Notes: generated by a model not told the origin, from the sequence alone. DNA of 64,000 nt from an uncultured Lachnospiraceae bacterium (GCA_934351925.1 CAKRJT010000001.1:1-64000); one strand, 5' to 3'; shown: positions 17,367 to 26,684, counted from the first letter of the stretch. A program made the numbers and translations.

Positions 17367-18518
17367 TTAAATATATATCCTCTTAACCCGCTTATTTATG
17401 TCACACACGAACTCATAGTTAAAGCGCCCGCACAGCTTTGACAGCTCATCAACGGTAATCACCGCATCGCCATCCTTCCCGAACAGTGTCACATCGTCCT
17501 CAAGCTCAACTCCTTCAATATGTGTTATATCAATCATCAACTGATCCATGCACACCCTTCCGACTATCGGTGCCCTCTGACCCTTAATCAGAACATAACC
17601 CTTATTTGAAAGCTGTCTTGGATAACCGTCCCCGTATCCGATTGATACAGTCGCTATACGCCTTGGCGAGTCAGCCACATATATTCCCCCGTAGCTTACC
17701 TCATCCCCCTGCTGTATGTTCTTAACATGCACCACATGACTTTTTAATTCCATAGCAGGATACAGTTCAATATTATGTACCATCTCGTCCGAAGGCTTAA
17801 GTCCATACAGTGTGATGCCTTGGCGTACCCACTCAAAGGTACATTCCGGCATATCGATGATAGCCGCCGAATTCGAACAATGTCTGTATGTAAATTCTAT
17901 GTTCTTCTTCCTAAGCTCATCTAAAACACGGCAGAACCTGTTATACTGTGCCTTTGCCTTCGTCTTATCCTCCTCGTCTGCTGTGGCAAAATGCATGAAT
18001 ATCCCGTCACATATAAGATTAGGAAGCGATTTTATTTTCTCAATCTCGCATACCGTAGGTTCTATATCCTCCTCATGCTTTGCCGCAAGGCCTATCCTGT
18101 TCATTCCCGTGTCAATCTTGATATGGCATCTTCCACATTTTCCCATACTCCCCGCAAGCTGTGACAGCAGGCACGCCTGCTCATATGAGAACATTGACAA
18201 TATTATATCATGCTCAATGGCAAGTCTATATTCCTTAGGTGAAATATATCCCAGCACAATTATGTGCGTATCGATGCCGGCCTCCCGAAGTTCCACAGCC
18301 TCCTCTATGGCAGCCACGGCAAATCCCGCCGTAATATCCCTGACCGCTTCAGCAACGCGCACCGCACCATGCCCATACGCATCGGTCTTTATAACAGCAA
18401 TTATGCCTGTATTCTCAGGAAGCTTTTCCCTGCTCATTAAAATATTCCTGCGTACCGCCTCAAGATTAATCAGCGCATACGCCCGATTATATTCGCCCGT
18501 AAAACTATCCAAATCCAT
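17367..18518 (-). CDS. alr: Alanine racemase
   Basis: PLP enzyme that makes D-alanine for peptidoglycan. The 383-residue protein has the PLP lysine in IAVIKTDAYGHG (Lys44) and the C-terminal catalytic tyrosine region SIGYGDGYPR. I start at MDLDSFTGEY because CAGGGGGATAAGA stands directly before it; the longer in-frame start adds only translated R5 repeat (EAVLQAMLAVYRGIR). It follows nnr and precedes mazF, the standard Gram-positive order. Confidence 0.95.
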   Translation of the reverse strand: MDLDSFTGEYNRAYALINLEAVRRNILMSREKLPENTGIIAVIKTDAYGHGAVRVAEAVRDITAGFAVAAIEEAVELREAGIDTHIIVLGYISPKEYRLAIEHDIILSMFSYEQACLLSQLAGSMGKCGRCHIKIDTGMNRIGLAAKHEEDIEPTVCEIEKIKSLPNLICDGIFMHFATADEEDKTKAKAQYNRFCRVLDELRKKNIEFTYRHCSNSAAIIDMPECTFEWVRQGITLYGLKPSDEMVHNIELYPAMELKSHVVHVKNIQQGDEVSYGGIYVADSPRRIATVSIGYGDGYPRQLSNKGYVLIKGQRAPIVGRVCMDQLMIDITHIEGVELEDDVTLFGKDGDAVITVDELSKLCGRFNYEFVCDINKRVKRIYI

Positions 18519-18603
18519 TCTTATCCCCCTGTATACTGCAAGCATTGCCTGCAGTACTGCCTCCAATAAATAGTTTGAAAGTTTTACTTTCAAACTTCTC
18601 CTA
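18519..18603 (-). repeat. R5 palindromic leader repeat before alr
   Basis: On the minus strand: hairpin GTTTGAAAGT/ACTTTCAAAC (18573-18595), spacer, palindrome TACTGCAGGCA/TGCTTGCAGTA (18534-18556), then CAGGGGGATAAGA and the alr ATG. The copy at 23797-23905 before an ABC-F gene keeps all parts in the same order. An extra SD-like GGAGAAG lies just before the first hairpin. Confidence 0.85.
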
Positions 18604-18667
18604 TATCACTGCATTGCAGCGGCTTATACAATTCTTTTCCTGCAGCCGTTCATCTAAACGACTTAAT

Positions 18668-20215
18668 TCAACTTCGCAGTATCCGTGGTATACATTCTAT
18701 GATATCACGCGCCATAACGGAATGTTCTCCAAGTTTCTCTGCCGCCATATCGCCTGCCATGGCGTGAAGCTGCACGCCAACGCACAGTCTCTCAAAAAAA
18801 CCTTCCTTCGTCCACGAATTCACAGCCGCAAGTATCCCTGTCAGCACATCTCCTGCCCCTGCCGTAGCCATTCCGGGATTACCGCATGTCGTTATAAACA
18901 GTTCATTATCCGGTGATGCCACTGCACTCACTGCATCCTTAAGCACACAGTATACCCCATATCTGTTTGCAAATTCAAGTGCATAATATGGTATATCGGC
19001 TGCAAGCTCCTTTATGCTGTGCCCGGACAGCCTGCCCATCTCACCCACATGAGGTGTCACCACAAGCGGAGCTGACCTTCTTCCTGTACCTTCTTCTCCT
19101 AACCAGCCCTTCGTATCTTCTGATATAATATTTAGTGCATCTGCGTCTACTATGACCGGTACCTTGGAATTTGCAAGCACACATGCCACTACCCTCTTTG
19201 AGAGCCCGCTCACCCCCATGCCCGGTCCAACAACGACAATACTTGCTCTTTCAAGCGCCTCCGTGACAGCTTTCTCAGGTTCATCCCCATAGCACCTTAC
19301 AATAGCCTCCGGAAGCACTGACTTTAAATACTTATCCACAGACTCATGTGTGAGCACCGTAACAACCCCTGCCCCTGTGCGGTAGGCTGCAAGCCCCGAC
19401 ATGAATGCAGCTCCCGTCATATCCTTAGATCCGGCAATTATCAGCGGTTTTCCGTAATCTCCCTTGTTGCTTCTTTTCTCCCTGACAGGAACCGATATTC
19501 TAAAATCATCCTCACCGGCAAAATAAAAAGCACTTTCTCCGGCATTTTCCACTCTCTTATAGGCTTCAAAATCAAATGGCAGAAAACCTATCTCCTCGAC
19601 ATAAAGTTTTCCCGTGCATTTTTTTCCCGGATAAAGCATATGTCCAAGCTTCGCATAGCCGAAAGTGACAGTCACATCGGCATTCACAGCCACGCCCATT
19701 ATCTGACCGTTTGCGGAATTTACCCCGGAAGGAATGTCCACACTCAACAGCTTTTTTCCTGCTCCATTCATATAATCTATAATCGCTGCGTATCTTCCCT
19801 CCACGGTGCGCGAAAGCCCTATTCCAAACATGGCATCCACAATTATAGTATATTCATCAAAAAAATTATGTTGTATGTCCTCCCCATAAAAAAACATGGG
19901 AATATCAAGAAGCTGTGCAAGCTTAAGCTGCGTCGCAAATTCAGCCGTAGCGTGCCCGGGCTTTCCCGTAAAAAGTATGCTGCACGCATTGCCCTCCATT
20001 GTGAGGATACGCGCCGCTGCAATCCCGTCAGCTCCATTATTTCCCTCCGAACAGACAAAAAGTATCCTTCCGCCTCCCTCGGCCTCTAACAGCCTTGCGG
20101 TGTGCTCTGCCACCTTGAGTGCCGCCCGCTCCATAAGTACAAGCGACGGCATGCCTCTCTCTATTGAAAAAACATCAATCTTCTTTGCAAGTTTTCCGCT
20201 AATTGCCCTTCTCAT
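18668..20215 (-). CDS. nnr: Bifunctional NAD(P)H-hydrate epimerase/dehydratase
   Basis: Repairs damaged, hydrated NAD(P)H. The 515-residue protein joins an N-terminal YjeF epimerase domain (to about residue 215; EGNNGADGIAAARIL) to a C-terminal ribokinase-like ADP-dependent dehydratase (NPGMATAGAGDVLTGILAA). GGAGG lies six bases before its ATG, inside the end of the upstream gene, which it overlaps by 17 bases. It heads the nnr-alr-mazF row. Confidence 0.95.
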   Translation of the reverse strand: MRRAISGKLAKKIDVFSIERGMPSLVLMERAALKVAEHTARLLEAEGGGRILFVCSEGNNGADGIAAARILTMEGNACSILFTGKPGHATAEFATQLKLAQLLDIPMFFYGEDIQHNFFDEYTIIVDAMFGIGLSRTVEGRYAAIIDYMNGAGKKLLSVDIPSGVNSANGQIMGVAVNADVTVTFGYAKLGHMLYPGKKCTGKLYVEEIGFLPFDFEAYKRVENAGESAFYFAGEDDFRISVPVREKRSNKGDYGKPLIIAGSKDMTGAAFMSGLAAYRTGAGVVTVLTHESVDKYLKSVLPEAIVRCYGDEPEKAVTEALERASIVVVGPGMGVSGLSKRVVACVLANSKVPVIVDADALNIISEDTKGWLGEEGTGRRSAPLVVTPHVGEMGRLSGHSIKELAADIPYYALEFANRYGVYCVLKDAVSAVASPDNELFITTCGNPGMATAGAGDVLTGILAAVNSWTKEGFFERLCVGVQLHAMAGDMAAEKLGEHSVMARDIIECIPRILRS

Positions 20216-20834
20216 CGAATGCCTCCATAACTCCCGCGCCTAACATTCCGTGCAGGTATGTATATATCTCCTCATTCGTTATCTCCTTATCCTGCTTTAT
20301 GACGACCCTCTCCTTGAGCTTTGCCCTCGTCTCCTCTATCCACTGCTCAAGAAGCTGTATGTCCTGCTTGTTCTTATTAATTCTCTGATAGCAGACGCGC
20401 ACGCTCTCAAAAATCAGCGCGCTGTTCGCCTCCTTTATGCGCTCCGGAAGCTCATCTATCTCTCTCTCAAGATTTTCCTGTTTCTCCCTCGCTTCCACTA
20501 TAAGCCGCTGGCTCGTCGCCTGCTTTTTGAGACGCTTGTTCATCGGTATGGTGGTATCCTCAGCGGTATCAAGCACGCTCTGCGTGAGTTTATCCCTCAC
20601 CACCCTTATGTCCTTCAAATCAGTGTTAGCCTTCCCCTGCCTTTTTAAGAGCTCCATCAGTTCCTTTTCAAGCCTCTTTATGGCCGGTGTCTTTTCACTC
20701 TCGGGAAAAAGCTTAAGCCACCTCTCATCCAGGCTTGCTATCGGGATATTCTTCTTTTTCAAAAGTTCCCAGATGCGTATCTCATCTGAGCTCATCTGCT
20801 CCTTTTTCTGTTCTATTTTATCAAATCTGCTCAT
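20199..20834 (-). CDS. Coiled-coil protein of unknown function
   Basis: A 211-residue cytoplasmic protein, strongly charged and mostly helical, with likely coiled coils at about residues 50-80 and 110-170 and no Cys-rich or catalytic motif. The start MSRFDKIEQKK is chosen because GTGAGGGATAAT stands directly before it; the 44 residues that could be added upstream are translated R4 repeat. It overlaps nnr by 17 bases and is probably cotranscribed. I do not recognise a named family. Confidence 0.7.
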   Translation of the reverse strand: MSRFDKIEQKKEQMSSDEIRIWELLKKKNIPIASLDERWLKLFPESEKTPAIKRLEKELMELLKRQGKANTDLKDIRVVRDKLTQSVLDTAEDTTIPMNKRLKKQATSQRLIVEAREKQENLEREIDELPERIKEANSALIFESVRVCYQRINKNKQDIQLLEQWIEETRAKLKERVVIKQDKEITNEEIYTYLHGMLGAGVMEAFDEKGN

Positions 20835-20945
20835 ATTATCCCTCACTTCCGAGCGATTTATCGCGAGGAGGCGATGAGAAATTCGCGCAGGCGATTTCTC
20901 ATCTGCCATCAAAGCAATTTGTTTTCGCTCGGAAACAAATTGCAT
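20835..20945 (-). repeat. R4 structured leader before coiled-coil gene
   Basis: On the minus strand, hairpin GCAATTTGTTT/AAACAAATTGC (20914-20943) presents loop CCGAGCGA, which is complementary to TCGCTCGG (20849-20856) right beside the ribosome site. A third stem (GATGAGAAAT/AATTTCTCATC) lies between. The sister copy at 58842-58924 keeps the pairing with a C-G to U-A change. Confidence 0.8.
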
Positions 20946-20981
20946 GTGTGAAAAATATGCTATCAAGCTTATTTTTCACAC
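20946..20981 (+). repeat. R3 palindrome, copy 1
   Basis: GTGTGAAAAATA and TATTTTTCACAC arms around GCTATCAAGCT. With its flanks it matches 46542-46577 at 42 of 43 positions. Joined directly to R4. Confidence 0.85.
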
Positions 20982-21084
20982 TATCCCCATTTCTGGGTTC
21001 CATCGCCGTTAATCAGCAAAGAACCCAAAAAATACATATTTTTAGAACATATTACCACAAATATATAAGCCTTGGCAACGAAAA

Positions 21085-21112
21085 ACAGACCATGCATAAC
21101 TGCACAGTCTGT
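21085..21112 (-). terminator. Terminator of rex
   Basis: On the minus strand, ACAGAC...GTCTGT with an inner TGCA/TGCA pair, followed by TTTTTC, 27 bases after the rex stop codon. Confidence 0.7.
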
Positions 21113-21138
21113 CATATTCTCTCGTAATCATCGTGAAT

Positions 21139-21771
21139 TTATTTTTCCTTGCGTGCCAGCCGGTAAGACAACTGCATAAGGCTCTCTGACAGATGCACGT
21201 TCTCGACAACAACGTCATCACTTAACGCCAAATCCGTGTGCGCGAAATTCCATATAGCCTTGACTCCCGCTGCCGCAACATCTGCTGCAACATCTGCTGC
21301 GCTTGTCTTAGGAATTGTGAGAGCAGCAATATCAATATTCTCCCTCTTAACAAATTCCGGCATATCCTCAAGGCTCATAACCTCTATTCCCCGAACCGTC
21401 ATTCCTACAAGTTTAAGATTGATATCGAAAATTCCCTTTACGACAAATCCTCTCTTCTCAAACGCTGAATAATTCGCTATTGCCTGACCAAGATTACCTG
21501 CTCCTATGATAATCATGTTATGTTTCTTGTCTATACCGAGAATCTTAGCAATCTCCGAGTGAAGATACTTCACATTATAGCCGTAGCCCTGCTGCCCAAA
21601 GCCTCCGAAATTGTTAAGATCCTGACGAATCTGTGAAGCCGTAACCTTCATCCTCTCGCTAAGCTCGTTAGAGGATATACGCTCAACTCCACTGTCAATA
21701 AGTTCCTCCAAATATCTATAATACCGAGGGAGCCGCCTTATAACGGCGGTAGAAATCTCTCTTTCGTTCAT
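21139..21771 (-). CDS. rex: Redox-sensing repressor Rex
   Basis: Represses fermentation and anaerobic respiration genes when NADH is low. The 210-residue protein has an N-terminal winged helix (RLPRYYRYLEELIDSG ... LSERMKVTASQIRQD) and a Rossmann domain that senses the NADH/NAD+ ratio (IIIGAGNLGQAIANY). GAGGTG precedes the ATG. I found no clear Rex operator (TTGTGAA-N4-TTCACAA type) in front of it. It lies alone, about 130 bases from the ABC-F gene. Confidence 0.97.
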   Translation of the reverse strand: MNEREISTAVIRRLPRYYRYLEELIDSGVERISSNELSERMKVTASQIRQDLNNFGGFGQQGYGYNVKYLHSEIAKILGIDKKHNMIIIGAGNLGQAIANYSAFEKRGFVVKGIFDINLKLVGMTVRGIEVMSLEDMPEFVKRENIDIAALTIPKTSAADVAADVAAAGVKAIWNFAHTDLALSDDVVVENVHLSESLMQLSYRLARKEK

Positions 21772-21897
21772 TAGAACACCTCATATAATACATTTACTAT
21801 TCAAAATCATAATCACGAAAAACTGAATTCTGAATATTTATATTATATTCGCTTGTTAAAAAAAAGTCAAATTAATTTTAATTTATTACCGTAACGC

Positions 21898-23796
21898 TTA
21901 CTCCGAAAGCTTCTCCCAGTCCTCATAAAGCTTCTCTAACTGCCTTTCAATCTCCTGCTTTCTCTCGTTCAGCTTCATAAGCTTTGGCAGATCTGTGTAT
22001 ACTTCCGGAAGTGTAAGCTGCTCATCAAGCTCCGAATTCTCCGTTTCAAGTTTTTCAATACTCTTTTCAAGCCTTGAAATGTCATTCTGTCTTTTTCTTA
22101 ACCTCGCCTGCTCCTCCTTCTGCGCCTTCCAGTCATCCCTGACCGCCGTACTCTTCTCCTCACTAACAGCCTTATTCTCCTTAGGTGCAAGGATATCCCT
22201 CTTCTCGAGGTAGTAGTCATAATTGCCAATATAATTCGTTACTATGTTGGCCGACAGCTCAATTATCCTTGTCGCCGTCTTATTTATAAAATATCTGTCA
22301 TGTGACACATAAAGAACTGTCCCTGTATAGCGGTTAAGCGCTGACTCAAGTATCTCCTTTGACATGATATCAAGATGGTTGGTAGGCTCATCGAGTATAA
22401 GGAAATTAGCGTTGGAGAGCATCAGCTTCGCAAGTGAAACTCTTCCCCTCTCTCCACCGCTTAAATCGCTTATCTTTTTGAATACGTCATCACCCGTGAA
22501 CAGAAAACAGGCGAGCATGTTTCTTATCTGCGTGTTCGTCATATCCGGGTATGCGTCGCCAATCTCGTCAAATGCCGTCTTATCCATGTGAAGAACATTG
22601 TGTTCCTGATCATAATAGCCTATCTCGACATTAGCTCCGAGGCGCACCTTCCCGGCATCGGCATCTATTATGTGGTTGATAATCTTAAGTATCGTGGTCT
22701 TTCCCGTACCGTTGTTACCGATGAGTGCCACTTTTTCGCCCTTCTTAATCTCAAAGTTCACGTCTGAAAACAATCTGTTACCGCCAAACGCCTTTGCAAG
22801 TCCTTCAATGCTAAGCACATCATTGCCGCTCTCCTTAGCCGGCTCTAACTTAAAATGCATCGTCTCCTGCTCTGTTATCGGTTTGTCGATAATCTCTATC
22901 TTGTCAAGCATCTTCTCACGGCTCTCGGCACGCTTTATCGACTTCTCGCGATTGAAGGATTTAAGCTTGGCTATAACCTCCTCCTGATGCTTTATGTCGC
23001 GCTGCTGGTTATAGTACTCCTTAAGCTTTGCATCCATGAGCTGCTTTTTCTTTGCAGCATAGTCTGAGTAATTGCCTGAAAACATACTCACAATGCCGCG
23101 CTCTACCTCTATCACCTTCGTCACGACCTTGTCAAGAAAATAACGATCATGTGCAACTATAATCACACTTCCATCATAATTTACGAGATAGTTCTCAAGC
23201 CATGCTATTGAGTTCATGTCAAGATGATTGGTGGGCTCATCGAGCATTATTATATCGGGCTTTGACAATAACAGCCTGCCAAGCGCCACCCTTGTTTTCT
23301 GTCCTCCGGAGAGCGTGCTCACCTTCCTGTCAAAATCAGGCTCATCGAATCCCAGACCCTTTAATACCCCCACCACCTCGCTCTTGTAGGCATAACCGTT
23401 CTCAAGCTCGAACCGGTGCGTGCTCTTAGCGTAAGCCTCCATGACTGCCTCAAGCTCTGCGCCCTCTCTGCTGTGCATTTCAAGCTCAAGTCTCCTGATC
23501 TTCTGTTCGAGCTCTATAATATCCTTCTTCACACTCATAAGCTCATCGTAGATGGTGTTATCCCCTGCCAGGTTCTGATGCTGTGCCAGATACCCGATTG
23601 TCCTGTCTTTTGCAATGATGACCTCTCCGCTGTCAGCCTGGTATTCACCCATGATAATGCGTAAAAGCGTAGTCTTTCCGGCACCATTAATTCCGACAAT
23701 TGCCGCCTTCTCACGCTCCTCGATGTGAAAAGATGCATTCTTTATAATCTCATCTATACCGAAGGACTTTGATATATTGTTACATGCTAAAATCAT
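21898..23796 (-). CDS. ABC-F ATPase, YdiF/Uup-like
   Basis: Housekeeping translation-associated ATPase of 632 residues with two ATP-binding domains (Walker A GINGAGKTT and GNNGTGKTT; LSGGQKTRVALGRLL and LSGGERGRVSLAKLM; LDEPTNHLD twice), an interdomain linker rich in Lys/Gln/Glu, and a C-terminal coiled coil from about residue 560. This layout fits YdiF/YkpA/Uup rather than a resistance ABC-F. The start MILACNNISKSFG follows CAGGGGTATAAAT; the 34-residue upstream extension is R5 repeat read as protein. It lies downstream of the polygalacturonase gene. Confidence 0.9.
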   Translation of the reverse strand: MILACNNISKSFGIDEIIKNASFHIEEREKAAIVGINGAGKTTLLRIIMGEYQADSGEVIIAKDRTIGYLAQHQNLAGDNTIYDELMSVKKDIIELEQKIRRLELEMHSREGAELEAVMEAYAKSTHRFELENGYAYKSEVVGVLKGLGFDEPDFDRKVSTLSGGQKTRVALGRLLLSKPDIIMLDEPTNHLDMNSIAWLENYLVNYDGSVIIVAHDRYFLDKVVTKVIEVERGIVSMFSGNYSDYAAKKKQLMDAKLKEYYNQQRDIKHQEEVIAKLKSFNREKSIKRAESREKMLDKIEIIDKPITEQETMHFKLEPAKESGNDVLSIEGLAKAFGGNRLFSDVNFEIKKGEKVALIGNNGTGKTTILKIINHIIDADAGKVRLGANVEIGYYDQEHNVLHMDKTAFDEIGDAYPDMTNTQIRNMLACFLFTGDDVFKKISDLSGGERGRVSLAKLMLSNANFLILDEPTNHLDIMSKEILESALNRYTGTVLYVSHDRYFINKTATRIIELSANIVTNYIGNYDYYLEKRDILAPKENKAVSEEKSTAVRDDWKAQKEEQARLRKRQNDISRLEKSIEKLETENSELDEQLTLPEVYTDLPKLMKLNERKQEIERQLEKLYEDWEKLSE

Positions 23797-23905
23797 ATTT
23801 ATACCCCTGCATACTGCAAGCATTGCTTGCAGTACTGCCATCAATAAGTTGTTTGAAAGTTTTTCTTTCAAACTTATCTCCCTGTATACTGCAGGCATTG
23901 CTCAT
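23797..23905 (-). repeat. R5 palindromic leader repeat before ABC-F gene
   Basis: On the minus strand, a partial unit (GCAATGCCTGCAGTATACAG then GGGAGATAAG) is followed by hairpin TTTGAAAG/CTTTCAAA, then a full unit with palindrome TACTGCAAGCA/TGCTTGCAGTA, CAGGGGTATAAAT and the ATG. The two units are direct repeats split by the hairpin, as if one element were inserted in another. Confidence 0.85.
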
Positions 23906-23910
23906 TTATT

Positions 23911-26541
23911 TCATTCACTCTCAACGATTATGTTCACCGTCATAGTTATCGGAATAACTCCGTCGTCAGCGGTAAAGGTTATATTGTACTCCCCTTCCTT
24001 TTCAGGTGTCCAGATAAAATTGCCGCTCAAAGTGTCAAAATCCGCACCGTAAGGGAGTCCCTCAGCCTGCATGAGTATCGTTCCCGACTCACACTCGACC
24101 ACATACTCGTTGTCAGCCTTCATGTCCCACATAAACTGCTCAGCATCGGTATTCACCCCGTCAGTGAGCGGGTTTCTGACCATGACATCGAAGCACACCA
24201 GCTTCCCCACCACAACATGGATATCCTCCACGGGCACAAAGTACGGTCTGTGAACCGTCTCCGGAAGCTCGTACTCCTCCGTCGGTACCTCGTAGGTAAA
24301 ACTCTTGTCCGTACCGTCCATCACGGCCGCCGTAGGATATGTATAAAGTCCGTCTCTTGGAGTTCCCGGTGCAGGCGCATCCACCAGCACCTTCTCAACG
24401 CGGTAATTCTCCCTATCCTGTCCCGGAATGATTGTGACCGAATTGTCCGTGGAATGATACGGGTAGTCCGGCACATACTCAAAATTAGTAGGTCTCTTGT
24501 AATTATTCTCGACAAGCACGATGTGTGCTGAAGTCTCATGTGCCATAAGCTCACAGTCTTTCAGCATGCCATCATGCACATCGTCGAACACAACCGCCGG
24601 TCTCTCGTCCTCAACGATATAGCCAAGCTTGATATTCTCAAGCTCAAGCCCGTCTACATGGCGAGCATATAGACCATATGCAGGAAGTATTCCCCAGTTG
24701 CTTGGCTCAGGATACACTCCCGCAAGCTCAGGCACATTGTACGGCGACGGAGTGAACCTCTCCCTGTCCACATCCCAGCTCATTCTCGGAAGTAGTCCCT
24801 CGTTCTTTAAAAAGAAGGTGTTCACAAGCCATGGCAGAAGCTGTGTTGACGGCTTAGAGCCAAGCTGCGAATACTCCCAGCTCGTGTTGAGCTGTCTCTG
24901 CTCGACCGCATGCTCCATTAGAAGTCCGCCGCGGTATTCCACCTCGATATTCCTGATGCTGACGTTCTCCACATGGCTGCTGTCAACACCCATTATTATG
25001 ATAGGATATCTCGGATCTGCGTCCTTGACCTTGACATTGCTTATCTCTATATTTCTTATTGAAGCTATATTCTTATTGCCGACAGCATTTGCATAGAGGC
25101 AGCGCTCATTCTCCTTTATCCCGCTTGAAAAATCCGGCTCATAACTTTTGCTCTGTTTATTATATGCATATAAGTAATATTTTCCGTCCTGCTCATAGTA
25201 GTTAGCAGGATTCAGCTTCATCGGATTGTCCTCATCTACAATATTAAAATACGAATGTCCGTCAACAGTCACCCTCTTAGTATAATTGTACGACGGAACA
25301 TATCTTGCGGCAGGATAGCACTGATATCCCTCCTTATTCGGAATAACCCACTCAGGATTGTCAAGGCGCACATTGGCCTCAGCCCTGACCGGTTCCTTAT
25401 CACTGTTTCCCGTGACCGGATATCTTCCCCTGTCGCCAATTCTTATATAGATAGGCGAACTGCTCACATTCTCCATCGTACAGTCAGTAAACACGATATC
25501 TGTCAAATCCGATGTATCGACCGCCTCGAGCGCGAAACCTCTCGAGCGCTTAAAACGCACATTCTTCACTGTCACGAGCTCATACCCGCAGGTCGACTCC
25601 GTTCCAAGCTTCACTCTCGCCGTAGGGCCACACCTGTCAGTTGCCACCACCTTGTCACAGGTGTACCTGCCCTCGTACACGCTTCCCGCATCGTAGCCCG
25701 TGACATCGCAATCCTCTATGTATACATTATACAATGGCATAAATTTTCCTGCACCGTAGGATGCCTTCATAACAAGTGCGTCGTCAGTAAGTGAATTAAA
25801 CCTTGAGTGTACCACTGTCACATCACGGCAGCAGTCGACATCGAACGCATCTCTTATAGTATCGACAAGTATACCATCGACGAGCATATTCTCAACACCC
25901 TCACAGATTATGGCAAAATGTCCCGCATCAACTATCGAGAAATCCTTCAAAACAACATTCTTACAGTTGACAAGCGCAATTCCCTTGTTGCCGTACCATG
26001 CACCGTCATGTCCCTTTTCATTGCGATAGCTTGGATTAGCTGGGTCTCCGCCTAAAAGTGCATACCTCGTGTAGCCATATTCGTCCTTGTAACTGCCGTC
26101 GATGAGTCCCTCACCGCATATCATCACATTTGATAAATCCTCGCCATATATGAGACTGTTCGCAAAATATGTATGCCCGTGATCCTGAAGTCCGGCATAT
26201 GGCCTGACCTCCGGCTCATCATAGAATCCTCCATCACCCTCGCAGTTTTCATAGGCAGTGTGTATCTCACTTCTGGCAGCCCTTATCACGGCTCCCTTCT
26301 CAATGCAAAGATTCACATTACTTTTAAGTCTTATGGTATATGTTTTATATTCACCCTCTGAAAAAACAACCGTTCCACCGCTTCGCGCCGCGTCCTCTAT
26401 CGCCCTGTTGATAGCCGCGGTATTCGCGGCGGGCAGCTCATCAGGTGCCGCACCATAATCCCTCACATCATATTCCTTTTTGCCCTTTTCCAACTGCCTT
26501 GCCGTTATATCACAGCCTGTGGCACGTTTCACTGTATCCAT
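23911..26541 (-). CDS. GH28 polygalacturonase with C-terminal Ig-like domain
   Basis: Depolymerises galacturonans by hydrolysis. The 876-residue protein has a pectate-lyase-like N-terminal strand (YDVRDYGA), a GH28 right-handed helix with DAFDVDCCRDV (231-241), TDDALVMK (252-259, catalytic Asp pair) and RVK (309-311), and a C-terminal Ig-like (He_PIG) domain from about residue 780. There is no signal peptide, so it should act inside the cell on imported oligosaccharides. It is divergent from a pectin methylesterase gene that also lacks a signal. Exo- or endo-action cannot be told. Confidence 0.88.
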   Translation of the reverse strand: MDTVKRATGCDITARQLEKGKKEYDVRDYGAAPDELPAANTAAINRAIEDAARSGGTVVFSEGEYKTYTIRLKSNVNLCIEKGAVIRAARSEIHTAYENCEGDGGFYDEPEVRPYAGLQDHGHTYFANSLIYGEDLSNVMICGEGLIDGSYKDEYGYTRYALLGGDPANPSYRNEKGHDGAWYGNKGIALVNCKNVVLKDFSIVDAGHFAIICEGVENMLVDGILVDTIRDAFDVDCCRDVTVVHSRFNSLTDDALVMKASYGAGKFMPLYNVYIEDCDVTGYDAGSVYEGRYTCDKVVATDRCGPTARVKLGTESTCGYELVTVKNVRFKRSRGFALEAVDTSDLTDIVFTDCTMENVSSSPIYIRIGDRGRYPVTGNSDKEPVRAEANVRLDNPEWVIPNKEGYQCYPAARYVPSYNYTKRVTVDGHSYFNIVDEDNPMKLNPANYYEQDGKYYLYAYNKQSKSYEPDFSSGIKENERCLYANAVGNKNIASIRNIEISNVKVKDADPRYPIIIMGVDSSHVENVSIRNIEVEYRGGLLMEHAVEQRQLNTSWEYSQLGSKPSTQLLPWLVNTFFLKNEGLLPRMSWDVDRERFTPSPYNVPELAGVYPEPSNWGILPAYGLYARHVDGLELENIKLGYIVEDERPAVVFDDVHDGMLKDCELMAHETSAHIVLVENNYKRPTNFEYVPDYPYHSTDNSVTIIPGQDRENYRVEKVLVDAPAPGTPRDGLYTYPTAAVMDGTDKSFTYEVPTEEYELPETVHRPYFVPVEDIHVVVGKLVCFDVMVRNPLTDGVNTDAEQFMWDMKADNEYVVECESGTILMQAEGLPYGADFDTLSGNFIWTPEKEGEYNITFTADDGVIPITMTVNIIVESE

Positions 26542-26556
26542 ATTTATCCTTTCTTT

Positions 26557-26575
26557 TTGAAGTTATAAACTTCAA
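26557..26575. promoter_or_regulatory. Palindrome in polygalacturonase leader
   Basis: TTGAAGTT-ATA-AACTTCAA, two perfect 8-base arms, lies 16 bases before the polygalacturonase start codon. It fits an operator for a pectin-responsive regulator or a small hairpin near the ribosome site. Confidence 0.45.
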
Positions 26576-26604
26576 GCATCCTCCTGTTCCTTGTTGTTTC
26601 ACGC

Positions 26605-26633
26605 TTGAACATATACAATAAATGTAATATAAT
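26605..26633 (+). promoter_or_regulatory. Promoter of pectin methylesterase gene
   Basis: TTGAAC, 17 bases, TATAAT, placing the start of transcription near 26640. An imperfect inverted repeat (TGTTTCACGCTTGAACA, 26594-26611) overlaps the -35 and could be a LacI-type operator. Confidence 0.75.
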
Positions 26634-26684
26634 TAAACTGATTAGTCAATAAAAATAAGAGAACTGTTACGAGGCATAATTATT

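Noticed and set aside
20946..20981. R3 palindrome as a Rex operator (TGTGAA...TTCACA) near rex
   Set aside because: The arms are far longer than a Rex site and the same repeat occurs 25 kb away with no link to redox genes.
26542..26600. Upstream ORF before the polygalacturonase gene (AGGAGG then ATG)
   Set aside because: AGGAGG touches the ATG with no spacer, so initiation there is unlikely; the palindrome is better read as an operator.
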